From Epiperipatus broadwayi (taxonomy: Eukaryota; Onychophora; Udeonychophora; Euonychophora; Peripatidae): a stretch of DNA of 64,000 bases. Every line of letters begins with the position of its first letter. Position 1 is the stretch's first letter. Under the pieces are notes generated by a model. The model did not search any database. It worked only from the letters and a program-made list of their open reading frames with translations, and was not told where the DNA came from. Positions 25,211-38,945 of the stretch are shown here, piece after piece. Both the position numbers and the translations under genes were made by a program. The stretch spans positions 8,608,093 through 8,672,092 of the forward strand of contig JAQFVV010000031.1 of NCBI GenBank assembly GCA_028023455.1, in the 5' to 3' direction.

Positions 25211-26299
25211 CTTTTATTTTTTTATTTATTTTTTTTACACATTTATTTATTTTTGCCTTTATTTTATTAATATATTAGTAAAAATCAGCATATTTATAAA
25301 AGAATGGGCTTAGTGCTCAAGTCACATATGAGTATTTGTATTTAGATTTTTAGTGAAATTATAAGATTCAATAAAATTAATAATTTGATAATTGCATATT
25401 AGTGTCATATTTTGTGATGTATCACCAGCAACTAGATTGCAAACATTTGTGAGAGTCTTAGTTATTACCAATTTTATTAGAACATATTTGATGCAGTTTT
25501 TGTTTAAATTATAGTTCTGTTGTTTATTTTAAGTAAAATAATTTTCATTGAATATAATGTCAATATACATTTAATGACACGTTATTTTTAGAGAGTGTTT
25601 ATCATATAGTTTATTTATTTCTTTTTTTTTTTTTTTTACCAAATATATAATTTTTCTACATTTTTAAACTTGTGAATAAGTTTTGTAGTCTTATCTCACT
25701 GAAATAAATACATATATCAAGTGTATGAAGATCTATTTAAATATGGTCAGTCGCATGCTTAAAAATGATATTATATCGAATCTGTGTTGGTACACCTATA
25801 AAGGAATTTTTCAAGCTTGAGGCATAAAGAAGAATAAAAATGAAAGATACACCTATAAAAGATTCTGTAAGGATTTAAAATAAAACAGTGTAAACATGAA
25901 TTTATGATAACTTGTGTACTTTTGAAATGAGGAAACAATGTTTGAGATGCATAAGTATATTAGAACAAAGTTTCTTTTACATAGATGTTTGATTTGATTG
26001 AATAATATAATTAGAGAAAAAATGACATTGAAATCATTAAGAAGGATCCATTAAACTGTAAGAAGTAATTTAATTACTATTTTAAAAAAAGAAATTACTA
26101 ATGTCATTTATAGAGAGTGTTATAGAAGTGGTTTTATATAGATAACTTTCACCAATTTTATATGAAATGGCAAAAATTAAAAATCATTACCATTCTGTTA
26201 AAAGTTCTGGAATAGAGAAATAGTTGAAAGTATATAATGTGATTGAGGTTAAAATAATATAAGTTTGCAACTTATATATATATATTTGAAATACAATAT

Positions 26300-26351
<52 letters not shown>

Positions 26352-29300
26352 AATAAAAATATTGTGATTTCAAAAAAGGTGTTGAAAGTAGCCTGAAAAT
26401 TTATTTTAAAAAATTTTCCATTTCAAGTTGTTTAAGAGATAATTTTGTGCAACACTTGATAATAATAAAAATAATAAAAAATTTATTTAAATAACAATGA
26501 TATTACATTACTTTTTCAAATAGTTCTTCATATGTTTTCAAAAGCAGATCTTTTCATTCTAATATAAACTTAAGTAATTAATAGACATACAGATAATATA
26601 GTGCATAAATAATATTCTCATTTGCAGTTCAATTTCTATCTTTTGTCTTTGCGGGTAATGCAATCACACATCTATGAGCTAATTTTTACACTTTTATATT
26701 ATTCTGGGCATAATCTAAACCAAACAATTATTGAATTTTAATTAATTAAGTTTATAATTGTTTGCTTATCTGTTAGCAGCATTTTAAATCAAGCCTGTAT
26801 ACAACTTTATGCCATGCAAGACAGCAAGAAAGTTTTTAAGTAATTATAAAATAATAACCAATATTAAAAAGTGATACAAAATCCTACCTTAAAAACTGTT
26901 TTAAGAGGATATTGTTAATAATTTGTCAGTAATAACATATTTTAATGCTGATTTAATATGTGTTTTATGACATTTTGGACATCAGGGTAATCCCAAAACA
27001 ACTGCTGACAGAATCAGTTAATAAAGGATATTAGATAATATTTCCAAAATTAACCAACAAGTATTCTATATATTTTGTTCCACATAAAATTGCATTATTC
27101 ATCAAATAATAAAAAAAGCAGAAATTTTATACAAATATCAAACATTATTAGTTAAGAAATAATCAAGGTAAATTAGCATAGTCATGGGATTTAAAAAAAT
27201 AAAATTACTATTGAAATCAAATATCAAAAAACATGTAGAAATTATTCATAATTAGGAAATGACCAAAAAATTAGAATAATTGTTTGACAAATTGTCTGGA
27301 CAAAATATATTAAAAACTTTATTTATCATGAATCATAAATTATTAACAATATTCTCTTACAATATTTTTTACAGTTGGACTTTGTATTAATTTATATTTT
27401 TGTTATTATTTTATAATTATGTAAAAAATTTCTTCCTGTATTGCATGATATAAATTTCAGTACTGATTGAAAATGCTGCTAACAGACATGCAAAAACTGT
27501 AAACTCTATTAATTAAAATTCTTATTAAATCACCTCCCAAATTTAATAGGTAGATTTGGAGAGCTAAAATAATTAAATTTGTAATATATAATATTTTTAT
27601 AAAATATAAAGTTGTATGCGAAAGCTAAACAAAAGTAGATTAACTTTTTAGGTTTCTCATACTCTATTGTTCTGCCTAGTGAGATTTTGGCAATGCTCAA
27701 TCTTTCTATTCTTATAAAATATTTTATATTAAAACTCAATAAGTTGACTTCATTCTCTTTTAATTTAATTTTATACGTAAATAACATTCTAAAAAATCAC
27801 ATTTGGTCATTTTAAATATTTAAATACTTATTTGTAAATATAACAATCTACCATAAAAATCATCACAGAATAACCACAAAAACCAAAAATTAATGAATTC
27901 ATTTTTATTTTTAATATGTATGAATGATAGTAGGTTTAGAATAACTTATCAAGTTATGCTTTAAAATCTACACCAAGTAAATTTTTACAGATAATGACAT
28001 AATAGACAGTTTTTTCATATTAAAAAATCAAGTTTATTAACTTCTATTTCTAAAAATAAATCATAAATGAATAAAATTAAAGTTTATTTGAGTATTTTTA
28101 TTTTAATCAGCCAATTACTATGTAAAAATAATCCAAATGCTGTAAACTGCATTGTATGGTTATTTTCATATGTGGCTTTACCCCACTCTCAAACCACTAC
28201 TTTTAAAGTTATTTTGCTGACTTTATGGTTATTTTATTATGAAAATCTTACTAAATGACACTGCCATCATTAGAATTTATTTATAACTAATAAATCAATA
28301 ATATTTAAATTTAACAGTATAACAATGATGTAAGTACTGCCTTTCAAACTGCTGATTGGTTGTTTCTTCCGATCTCCACCAGAGATCATGTGTCAATAAA
28401 TTTTGACAGTTAATTTTTTGTTTTGATTTTTCATGTGAAAATATATGTTTTATCTTGTTCTTTGTACAGATTTATGATTTTTTTTTACAAAATATGTGCA
28501 AACTATAAATTATATTAGAAGAAAAAATCAGATTTTAGTAAAAAATGTTTACTTTTTTATAAAGACAAATTAACAAAGAAAGTTCAACAAAGTATAGTTT
28601 CAATTTATAATTGGATAACAAATATAGTTTTATGTTTACTGCTATATATTATTTTCATCAATTATAAATAAAAATTTATTTTTAAAAAAACTTCTGTTCA
28701 ATTTAATAATCCAATAAATTATAAATCTGCATTTTAGAAACTAAACTAAAGCAAATATAATTTTAAAAGATATATTTTACTGCTGCTATTGTAATTGATC
28801 AATCAAAAGTTTGGAACTTTGATTGAATCTGCCAATAGGGATTTTATGCTATCTAATATTTAAAACAAGCAAAAAATTATATTTCATGGTTATTTCAAAA
28901 TCTTTTCATAAAAATTATACCAAAAGAATGTTAATATCTTCTGGATATTTTCATCTGACAGAGAATACAAAAGAGATCTTTTGATTTTATCTGTAGTTCA
29001 TTCTTTAAGATGCTGACCTCTTTAGACTTTTGTTTTCAACTTTAACATTAATAAAAACATTACATCAAAAAATTTTTTTTTAAAAAAAAGGATGATTCTC
29101 AGTTAGAAAATTGTTAATATTATGATCTAAAGTTATTGGAACAACACTGTTTTCTGGGAAAACATTCAATCACTTTCAATATAGATGATGGTTTAGTTAA
29201 TAGGTGATCTGTTTTGCTTTATTATATAAATTAATAAAAAAATTAATTACAGGGAGGTCATTAAAGTAGGAAGTACTGAAAAAAGTTAATGAAAACATAG

Positions 29301-29940
29301 CTGGCTACATTTTTTTTTAATATTTAAAAACACACATGCATTTCCAACTCCATTATATTACAATCATCTACTGGCATATAACTTGCAATGATCCATTGCC
29401 AATGTTAACAGTCTAATATTATTTTACATTACACCACTCTCCTTTAAAAATAGAGAAAGGCGTACTGTATAGTTTATGCTACTATTTTAAAGCCTCTTTG
29501 TTAATAACACAGATATCTATGATTAATTACTATTATTACATTATTCAATATAAAAGAATATCCAATACAAATATTGTCAATTTCGATTTTATTTTATAAT
29601 AGTTAATTTGTCTTTCAGTTGTGTATAAACATCAATAATCTTCAATTAAAAAGAAAATTATTTTTTGCATAGCAAATTAACTCTCTTTAACAATACATGA
29701 AACAAAATTTAATTTTAATGATCATTATATACAAACATATTAATTTATCGCCTCATTATATCTCCGTGGTCACATAATATTCCACCTCATTATTTCATTC
29801 ATTTTTTTGGAATTCAATAGTGTTCAGAAGTTTATATATACATTCTAAAATATCAAATTCTAAGTTTAAAGTTTATTTCAAGGCTAATAGTAATATAAAA
29901 ATATTTAACTTAATAAATAATCTTTAACAATTGAAATATT
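25211..29940. other. AT-rich spacer, no gene recognised
   Basis: A long (TA)n tract at 26303-26345 lies inside an imperfect inverted repeat (GAAATACAATATT on one side, AATATTGTGATTTC on the other). An adapter remnant lies at 28365-28375. All reading frames are short and Lys/Asn/Ile-rich as expected by chance in such DNA. Confidence 0.5.
28365..28375 (+). other. Adapter remnant (TCTTCCGATCT)
   Basis: Eleven bases identical to the inner end of the Illumina adapter (reverse complement of AGATCGGAAGA). An 11-mer could occur by chance, but G+C here is unusually high for the surroundings and other adapter pieces exist in this window. Confidence 0.7.
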
Positions 29941-32900
29941 TATAGCAATGACGTGATGTAAAGGTCATTAAGCCGGTGCAGAAAATTATAGTCTTATCGC
30001 GGTTATATATAATTAAGGACACTCTTAATAATTTGGCTTTAAGTCTAAAACTTGAAATTAATAATCATTAGAGTTACAAAACTTAGGTCTGACTTTTTTT
30101 TAATTCAACAGAAATAATAATTAGAATTATTACAGTCTATTATACTGGAACAAAAATTAGTAGCATCGTTTTTTTTTTCTTTTAAACTTAATCGACATTA
30201 AAAATATAATTAAGAATTAAATAGAAGTAAAAAATCTTAATTATCAGTTTTCTTATATAATTTAAAGTAATTAAATATTAATATTTAAGTGAGATTGGAA
30301 CTTTAGGGATTATATTGTAATGAATAATAAATTAAAATTGTATGATATCATAACATACTATAAAAAATATTATAAAAACTTAATTGAGTATACTGAAGAT
30401 GTTAATGCGGAAAGATGTATATCTTCCATAGCAAATGCAGAAAAACCTAGGGATCTTAACAAACTACAAGATTTTGCGCTTCGCCACTAGTTCGTAAACA
30501 GATGTATTACAATGATGTCCAAAATGAATTGTTCGCTTATGAACACCAAAATTTTATCTATGTTTACTCCGGTAATTAAAGAAAAATGTCAAAAAGAACG
30601 AGTATTGATTTTTTAACATAATACTTTTTTTCTTTTTTACTATTCATATATTTTATTTACCTAATGCATTACAATAAAGTAAAAAAAATAATTTTAAAAA
30701 CAAAGTAAAAATATGAAATGTATATACGTATGCTTCTGTGCATGTATGTTAAGTTTTCTGAAGATCTATGATTATAACTGCATTCGTGTCGTCACCTTCT
30801 TAATAAATAACATCGTTTGTTGTAACTTCTTAAACTCTAAATATTAAAAATCATTAGATTTTAAAATATGACCGGAAGAGTAAAATGCACGTGCTTAATA
30901 ACAAATGAATTAAGAAAAAAAAATACGGTTCTAAAGTAAAACAAAGAGAAATTAGATTTAAAATTACTTGATAGTTATCTGTTATTGTTTTTCACTTCTT
31001 TATCATTGTTTATCGTACTACTTTCAAACTTGGTTGTATCTCAATTTATTGCTATAGAGAATATTACATAAAATTGTTATTAATCATATACATCTTTACA
31101 CACACATATATTTATAATATTTAATGGTCTTTGTTACATGTAATACATAATAAAACCTTTCCATAATTTTCTTAGTAGCAACAAAAAGAGATTTAAATTA
31201 CTCTGATATAGAAAGAGTTGGAGGATGGAGTAGATTGAAGCCTGTCCATTAAAGTATGAGGATTGGCTATATTAATATATATATATTGTAACGATCCGGA
31301 GAAGAGCTTAACGTGATCTGCACTACAGGGCGCCATCTAGGCATTTGAATCTAGAAAAATTTATAAAGTAGGCAGATACGTAAGTCAAAAAAATTTTTTT
31401 TTTTTTTATTTATACATTTTGATATCCGGTCATTAGCCCATGTCACTAGCTCAGGGAGTAGCAGAGATTTAATAATATGATATCTTATCTAATTATATTT
31501 CAATATTAAAAAATAAATAAAATAAGCCACTGCCAGTAATTAACATACAAAAATTTATTTATGCACACATATATATAACATTTTAACATTATTTTAGAAT
31601 AACCTTTACTTTGGGTTTTAACTTGATTTTAGAATTTAAATTTACATTTTAATTTTTATGCTATTATAAGTTCGCACAGAGGGATTTATAAAAGTTGTTT
31701 ATAAATGTTGAGTATAGATCGGTTACATAGATTACATGGCTAAAACATTTCAAAATAAACATAAACGATCAAAATACAAAATCATTGATACCGTCAATTG
31801 CATAGGGAATACAAGAAACCCACTGGTATTCATCATAAGATACCGCAGTGGCACCAATAACTTAAAAGACATCTGAATAAATACATTTTAGATACTCACC
31901 GTAAGGTATCAGTATTTACCGAATGTCTATATATATTTTGATCGAATATGAAAACCAAAAACATAATTAACCGATAACCAATCCATGCAAGCGTCTATAA
32001 ACAACTTAAATTTAATGTATTTTTATTTAGTGTCGAGTATGAATAGACTACATAGATTTGCATTTGAAAAGAAAATATTCTATTCTTATTTAACCTTAGG
32101 CCAAAAGTTCGCAGTCGAACTAACGCCAATTCATCTGATATATCGATGTATTCAATGTAATATGAAATACGGCAGCACAAAAAGTTAAGAGAAGAAATTG
32201 CCTCTCATCAGATAGGAATATTATATCTATCTGACAAGAAGAGCAATAAAAAAAAACTCCATAGAAAGGAACTGCGGTCTCCAACTTATAATTCCTTCCA
32301 TAGGCAAACAGGTGAGTGCGGCATATACAAACGATTCTGCCCGTAGTGAATCTTGCATTACATCTACTAACTACACCAATATATCCAATCCATTGACCCA
32401 ATTTAACTACAAAACAAATAACCTAAGATTACCCTCCCCTAATATAACTTTACAAATCTATACAGCCATTCATGCCCGACTTAAGTTTAACATTGATATA
32501 TTTTAATTTATCGGAAAACAGAAATCATAATAAACTTAAAGAACAAAAAAAAAACTAAATGGAAATGATTTTACAAAAGAAATACATTAAATAAAATTAT
32601 AACTAATTAATAAATAACGTTGGTCAGATAGGATTCTATTTCTAAATAAATTAAAGACCGAGAAAGTTTATATTTTAAAGTTCTTAGTGTTTCAAAATGT
32701 TTTTAAAGTTCTTACGATTTTTTTTCGATGTTCCTCTTTATTCATTGCATGCCGTTTGGAATCCACATTAAATCCCCCGATGATCCTGTTGTCCTCAGTA
32801 TAAGAAAAGCAATGTTTCATTTTTCCATTTTTATAACAACTGAAGGAATTGAAAGTGTGTCTTTCACTCCCTTCACCTCCAACTCTCTGACTTAACACAT

Positions 32901-33420
32901 CTCAGTCCTCCCTTAATAAAGCATAATAATTTCCAACTTTTCCTTTTATATCAATTTTAAGGATTGACTCAACATTAAGTCATCGATGATGGTGGTCTTT
33001 TCGCTGAGGTCCGATTCCATAGGGATTTCTTTTTATTTGCTAAAAGTTTCTATTGTTTTCCTATCTGACCATTGTTTATACATTTAAATGCCCAAGGGCT
33101 TGTTCACTTGGACTAATTAAAATAATCATTTCCATAATATTAATTAACCTGTTTTCCAAATCCAAAGATATATTTAAAGATAAATTTAAAGATATAATTT
33201 TATCTCCAAATCTTTTTAAAATTTAGTTTTAAAATACTTTTTCTTTAATAAAGTTTTATTTTAATAATTTTTCTCATCTGTGCGATTTATATATATATAT
33301 GAGTTTAAGGTAGAATTTATTTTCAATTTTTCTGTCTTAAAAAAAAATTTTTAAATGCGAACTTTTTATTTTAATGTTTAATAATAATAAAAAATAATGT
33401 AACATCGTCTGTGCTTGTTA
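29941..33420. other. Spacer, partly more complex DNA
   Basis: 30340-30560 and 31670-33110 have a more balanced composition than the flanks, but no reading frame has recognisable features. An R4 centre fragment lies at 31237-31271. The block at 31287-31350 includes AGGGCGCCATCTAGGC, a style of motif also seen near transposon ends, but no matching partner was found. Candidate unique or regulatory DNA. Confidence 0.4.
31237..31271 (+). repeat. Fragment of R4 foldback element
   Basis: AAGCCTGTCCATTAAAGTAT and its continuation match the right central arm of the R4 element at 63045-63079 with one difference seen. Confidence 0.75.
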
Positions 33421-33441
33421 CAATATATATATATATATATA

Positions 33442-34965
33442 TGATAAACAAAAATGCAAGTTAAAAAACTTGCTAACGCTTGTATTTATGTCCACAGATG
33501 GCGTCCTACCAAGACTGCCAATCAAGCGTATGTTTTGTTTACATAAACGTCAGAGTAGTTAGTATTCACTATCTCTAACTATAATTCCACTTTCAGATCA
33601 TGATTTCAAGCTATTTGCTATCGTCAGTGAAAGACAGGAATAAAGAAACTAGATCTGAATACAAACTCTGAGCGTTTATGAAACAATTTCTATTCAGCTT
33701 GCAAGCGTGAATTTTTTAGACACGTAATGTCTTCAAACTCAGCATAGCAAACCAGATAGCTACATGGGTCTGATCTCAGTTCAGCATCACCACATAGTAG
33801 AAGCCTCTGCAATCTATATCATTGCAAGAAAGACCTCAAAGGTACATTTATGATAAACAAAAATGCAAGTTAAAAAACTTGCTAACGCTTGTATTTATGT
33901 CCACAGATGGCGTCCTACCAAGACTGCCAATCAAGCGTATGTTTTGTTTACATAAACGTCAGAGTAGTTAGTATTCACTATCTCTAACTATAATTCCACT
34001 TTCAGATCATGATTTCAAGCTATTTGCTATCGTCAGTGAAAGACAGGAATAAAGAAACTAGATCTGAATACAAACTCTGAGCGTTTATGAAACAATTTCT
34101 ATTCAGCTTGCAAGCGTGAATTTTAGACACGTAATGTCTTCAAACTCAGCATAGCAAACCAGATAGCTACATGGGTCTGATCTCAGTTCAGCATCACCAC
34201 ATAGTAGAAGCCTCTGCAATCTATATCATTGCAAGAAAGACCTCAAAGGTACATTTATGATAAACAAAAATGCAAGTTAAAAAACTTGCTAACGCTTGTA
34301 TTTATGTCCACAGATGGCGTCCTACCAAGACTGCCAATCAAGCGTATGTTTTGTTTACATAAACGTCAGAGTAGTTAGTATTCACTATCTCTAACTATAA
34401 TTCCACTTTCAGATCATGATTTCAAGCTATTTGCTATCGTCAGTGAAAGACAGGAATAAAGAAACTAGATCTGAATACAAACTCTGAGCGTTTATGAAAC
34501 AATTTCTATTCAGCTTGCAAGCGTGAATTTTTTAGACACGTAATGTCTTCAAACTCAGCATAGCAAACCAGATAGCTACATGGGTCTGATCTCAGTTCAG
34601 CATCACCACATAGTAGAAGCCTCTGCAATCTATATCATTGCAAGAAAGACCTCAAAGGTACATTTATGATAAACAAAAATGCAAGTTAAAAAACTTGCTA
34701 ACGCTTGTATTTATGTCCACAGATGGCGTCCTACCAAGACTGCCAATCAAGCGTATGTTTTGTTTACATAAACGTCAGAGTAGTTAGTATTCACTATCTC
34801 TAACTATAATTCCACTTTCAGATCATGATTTCAAGCTATTTGCTATCGTCAGTGAAAGACAGGAATAAAGAAACTAGATCTGAATACAAACTCTGAGCGT
34901 TTATGAAACAATTTCTATTCAGCTTGCAAGCGTGAATTTTTTAGACACGTAATGTCTTCAAACTC
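33442..34965 (+). repeat. 409-bp satellite (S409), direct part, ~3.7 units
   Basis: Units start at 33442, 33851, 34258 and 34667 (spacing 409, 407, 409), and are almost identical; the 407 spacing comes from a 2-base loss in a T run. Each unit starts with a short hairpin (GCAAGTT / AACTTGC), contains module 1 (ATCGTCAGTGAAAGACAGG, ~165 bases in) and the complement of module 2 (GGGTCTGATCTCAGTTCAG). A TA tract (33423-33442) borders the left end. No coding frame runs through the unit, so it is a non-coding satellite or the tandem core of a transposable repeat. Confidence 0.95.
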
Positions 34966-34985
34966 CAGTCAGGCATAGCAAACAA
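34966..34985. other. Inversion junction of the S409 array
   Basis: Orientation switches here. In place of the unit's AACTCAGCATAGC the sequence reads AACTCCAGTCAGGCATAGC, then enters an inverted unit. AACTCCAGTCA is 11 bases of the TruSeq adapter. Either an adapter-containing read was used to join two contigs or this is a small natural insertion. Confidence 0.6.
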
Positions 34986-37900
34986 AACATACGCTTGATT
35001 GGCAGTCTTGGTAGGACGCCATCTGTGGACATAAATACAAGCGTTAGCAAGTTTTTTAACTTGCATTTTTGTTTATCATAAATGTACCTTTGAGGTCTTT
35101 CTTGCAATGATATAGATTGCAGAGGCTTCTACTATGTGGTGATGCTGAACTGAGATCAGACCCATGTAGCTATCTGGTTTGCTATGCTGAGTTTGAAGAC
35201 ATTACGTGTCTAAAAAATTCACGCTTGCAAGCTGAATAGAAATTGTTTCATAAACGCTCAGAGTTTGTATTCAGATCTAGTTTCTTTATTCCTGTCTTTC
35301 ACTGACGATAGCAAATAGCTTGAAATCATGATCTGAAAGTGGAATTATAGTTAGAGATAGTGAATACTAACTACTCTTACGTTTATGTAAACAAAACATA
35401 GCTTGATTGGCAGTCTTGGTAGGACGCCATCTGTGGACATAAATACAAGCGTTAGCAAGTTTTTTAACTTGCATTTTTGTTTATCATAAATGTACCTTTG
35501 AGGTCTTTCTTGCAATGATATAGATTGCAGAGGCTTCTACTATGTGGTGATGCTGAACTGAGATCAGACCCATGTAGCTATCTGGTTTGCTATGCTGAGT
35601 TTGAAGACATTACGTGTCTAAAAAATTCACGCTTGCAAGCTGAATAGAAATTGTTTCATAAACGCTCAGAGTTTGTATTCAGATCTAGTTTCTTTATTCC
35701 TGTCTTTCACTGACGATAGCAAATAGCTTGAAATCATGATCTGAAAGTGGAATTATAGTTAGAGATAGTGAATACTAACTACTCTGACGTTTATGTAAAC
35801 AAAACATATGCTTGATTGGCAGTCTTGGTAGGACGCCATCTGTGGACATAAATACAAGCGTTAGCAAGTTTTTTAACTTGCATTTTTGTTTATCATAAAT
35901 GTACCTTTGAGGTCTTTCTTGCAATGATATAGATTGCAGAGGCTTCTACTATGTGGTGATGCTGAACTGAGATCAGACCCATGTAGCTATCTGGTTTGCT
36001 ATGCTGAGTTTGAAGACATTACGTGTCTAAAAAATTCACGCTTGCAAGCTGAATAGAAATTGTTTCATAAACGCTCAGAGTTTGTATTCAGATCTAGTTT
36101 CTTTATTCCTGTCTTTCATTGACGATAGCAAATAGCTTGAAATCATGATCTGAAAGTGGAATTATAGTTAGAGATAGTGAATACTAACTACTCTGACGTT
36201 TATGTAAACAAAACATACGCTTGATTGGCAGTCTTGGTAGGACGCCATCTGTGGACATAAATACAAGCGTTAGCAAGTTTTTTAACTTGCATTTTTGTTT
36301 ATCATAAATGTACCTTTGAGGTCTTTCTTGCAATGATATAGATTGCAGAGGCTTCTACTATGTGGTGATGCTGAACTGAGATCAGACCCATGTAGCTATC
36401 TGGTTTGCTATGCTGAGTTTGAAGACATTACGTGTCTAAAAAATTCACGCTTGCAAGCTGAATAGAAATTGTTTCATAAACGCTCAGAGTTTGTATTCAG
36501 ATCTAGTTTCTTTATTCCTGTCTTTCACTGACGATAGCAAATAGCTTGAAATCATGATCTGAAAGTGGAATTATAGTTAGAGATAGTGAATACTAACTAC
36601 TCTGACGTTTATGTAAACAAAACATACGCTTGATTGGCAGTCTTGGTAGGACGCCATCTGTGGACATAAATACAAGCGTTAGCAAGTTTTTTAACTTGCA
36701 TTTTTGTTTATCATAAATGTACCTTTGAGGTCTTTCTTGCAATGATATAGATTGCAGAGGCTTCTACTATGTGGTGATGCTGAACTGAGATCAGACCCAT
36801 GTAGCTATCTGGTTTGCTATGCTGAGTTTGAAGACATTACGTGTCTAAAAAATTCACGCTTGCAAGCTGAATAGAAATTGTTTCATAAACGCTCAGAGTT
36901 TGTATTCAGATCTAGTTTCTTTATTCCTGTCTTTCACTGACGATAGCAAATAGCTTGAAATCATGATCTGAAAGTGGAATTATAGTTAGAGATAGTGAAT
37001 ACTAACTACTCTGACGTTTATGTAAACAAAACATACGCTTGATTGGCAGTCTTGGTAGGACGCCATCTGTGGACATAAATACAAGCGTTAGCAAGTTTTT
37101 TAACTTGCATTTTTGTTTATCATAAATGTACCTTTGAGGTCTTTCTTGCAATAATATAGATTGCAGAGGCTTCTACTATGTGGTGATGCTGAACTGAGAT
37201 CAGACCCATGTAGCTATCTGGTTTGCTATGCTGAGTTTGAAGACATTACGTGTCTAAAAAATTCACGCTTGCAAGCTGAATAGAAATTGTTTCATAAACG
37301 CTCAGAGTTTGTATTCAGATCTAGTTTCTTTATTCCTGTCTTTCACTGACGATAGCAAATAGCTTGAAATCATGATCTGAAAGTGGAATTATAGTTAGAG
37401 ATAGTGAATACTAACTACTCTGACGTTTATGTAAACAAAACATACGCTTGATTGGCAGTCTTGGTAGGACGCCATCTGTGGACATAAATACAAGCGTTAG
37501 CAAGTTTTTTAACTTGCATTTTTGTTTATCATAAATGTACCTTTGAGGTCTTTCTTGCAATGATATAGATTGCAGAGGCTTCTACTATGTGGTGATGCTG
37601 AACTGAGATCAGACCCATGTAGCTATCTGGTTTGCTGAGTTTGAAGACATTACGTGTCTAAAAAATTCACGCTTGCAAGCTGAATAGAAATTGTTTCATA
37701 AACGCTCAGAGTTTGTATTCAGATCTAGTTTCTTTATTCCTGTCTTTCACTGACGATAGCAAATAGCTTGAAATCATGATCTGAAAGTGGAATTATAGTT
37801 AGAGATAGTGAATACTAACTACTCTGACGTTTATGTAAACAAAACATATGCTTGATTGGCAGTCTTGGTAGGACGCCATCTGTGGACATAAATACAAGCG

Positions 37901-38277
37901 TTAGCAAGTTTTTTAACTTGCATTTTTGTTTATCATAAATGTACCTTTGAGGTCTTTCTTGCAATGATATAGATTGCAGAGGCTTCTACTATGTGGTGAT
38001 GCTGAACTGAGATCAGACCCATGTAGCTATCTGGTTTGCTATGCTGAGTTTGAAGACATTACGTGTCTAAAAAATTCACGCTTGCAAGCTGAATAGAAAT
38101 TGTTTCATAAACGCTCAGAGTTTGTATTCAGATCTAGTTTCTTTATTCCTGTCTTTCACTGACGATAGCAAATAGCTTGAAATCATGATCTGAAAGTGGA
38201 ATTATAGTTAGAGATAGTGAATACTAACTACTCTGACGTTTATGTAAACAAAACATACGCTTGATTGGCAGTCTTGG

Positions 38278-38290
38278 AGATCGGAAGAGC
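38278..38290 (+). other. Illumina adapter remnant inside S409
   Basis: AGATCGGAAGAGC replaces the unit's TAGGACGC between CTTGG and CATCTGTGG. Exact 13-base adapter match; other units give the expected sequence, so this is an artefact. Confidence 0.97.
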
Positions 38291-38553
38291 CATCTGTGGA
38301 CATAAATACAAGCGTTAGCAAGTTTTTTAACTTGCATTTTTGTTTATCATAAATGTACCTTTGATGTCTTTCTTGCAATGATATAGATTGCAGAGGCTTC
38401 TACTATGTGGTGATGCTGAACTGAGATCAGACCCATGTAGCTATCTGGTTTGCTATGCTGAGTTTGAAGACATTACGTGTCTAAAAAATTCACGCTTGCA
38501 AGCTGAATAGAAATTGTTTCATAAATGCTCAGAGTTTGTATTCAGATCTAGTT

Positions 38554-38564
38554 TCTTCCGATCT
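38554..38564 (+). other. Illumina adapter remnant inside S409
   Basis: TCTTCCGATCT stands where other units read TCTTTATTC. Exact match to the adapter's inner end, so an artefact. Confidence 0.92.
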
Positions 38565-38709
38565 CTGTCTTTCACTGACGATAGCAAATAGCTTGAAATC
38601 ATGATCTGAAAGTGGAATTATAGTTAGAGATAGTGAATACTAACTACTCTGACGTTTATGTAAACAAAACATACGCTTGATTGGCAGTCTTGGTAGGACG
38701 CCATCTGTG

Positions 38710-38711
<2 letters not shown>

Positions 38712-38763
<52 letters not shown>
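38712..38763. repeat. (TA)n tract bordering the S409 array
   Basis: Uninterrupted TA run of about 52 bp between the S409 array and an R4 fragment. Confidence 0.97.
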
Positions 38764-38765
<2 letters not shown>

Positions 38766-38945
38766 GAGCACTTATAGCATATATGTGTAGAGATAGGAAT
38801 CTGGACCAACTGATTATTGCTGGATTAGCATGAAATATGTATATTGGTGATTATTTATCTTTTTGACATATCGGTGTTATGCGATAGTGTGGAGAGTGGT
38901 GGGTCATGTGAAAGTCTGTGCTCATATACCCTATTTATTGTACAT
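38764..38945 (+). repeat. Partial R4 element
   Basis: Matches the right half of the R4 foldback (63080-63285): CTGGACCAACTGATTATTGC, GATTAGCATGAAATATG, TTGGTGATTATTTATCTTT, then GGTGGGTCATGTGAAAGTCT. Several substitutions and a small deletion. Only one arm is present. Confidence 0.75.

Larger units (their letters stand above)
34986..38711 (-). repeat. 409-bp satellite (S409), inverted part, ~9 units
   Basis: Same unit in reverse orientation. The GGTAGGACGCC landmark falls at 35010, 35418, 35827, 36236, 36645, 37054, 37463, 37867, (38276, disrupted) and 38692, so spacing is 409 apart from small indels and adapter damage. Single-base variants mark individual units (for example CATATGC at two units five apart, CATAGC at another), which argues that several real copies exist rather than one copied by the assembler. 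The array ends at CCATCTGTGG, abutting a TA tract. Confidence 0.95.

Noticed and set aside
24599-25313. Frames of more than 220 codons across the gap
   Set aside because: They consist of Ns and the ATT repeat; no coding content.
32692-32898. 68-residue minus-strand frame
   Set aside because: Looks moderately protein-like but no motif, splice context or repeat copy supports it.
33442-38711. CRISPR-like array
   Set aside because: The 409-bp units are contiguous, without short direct repeats separated by unique spacers, and the host is a eukaryote.
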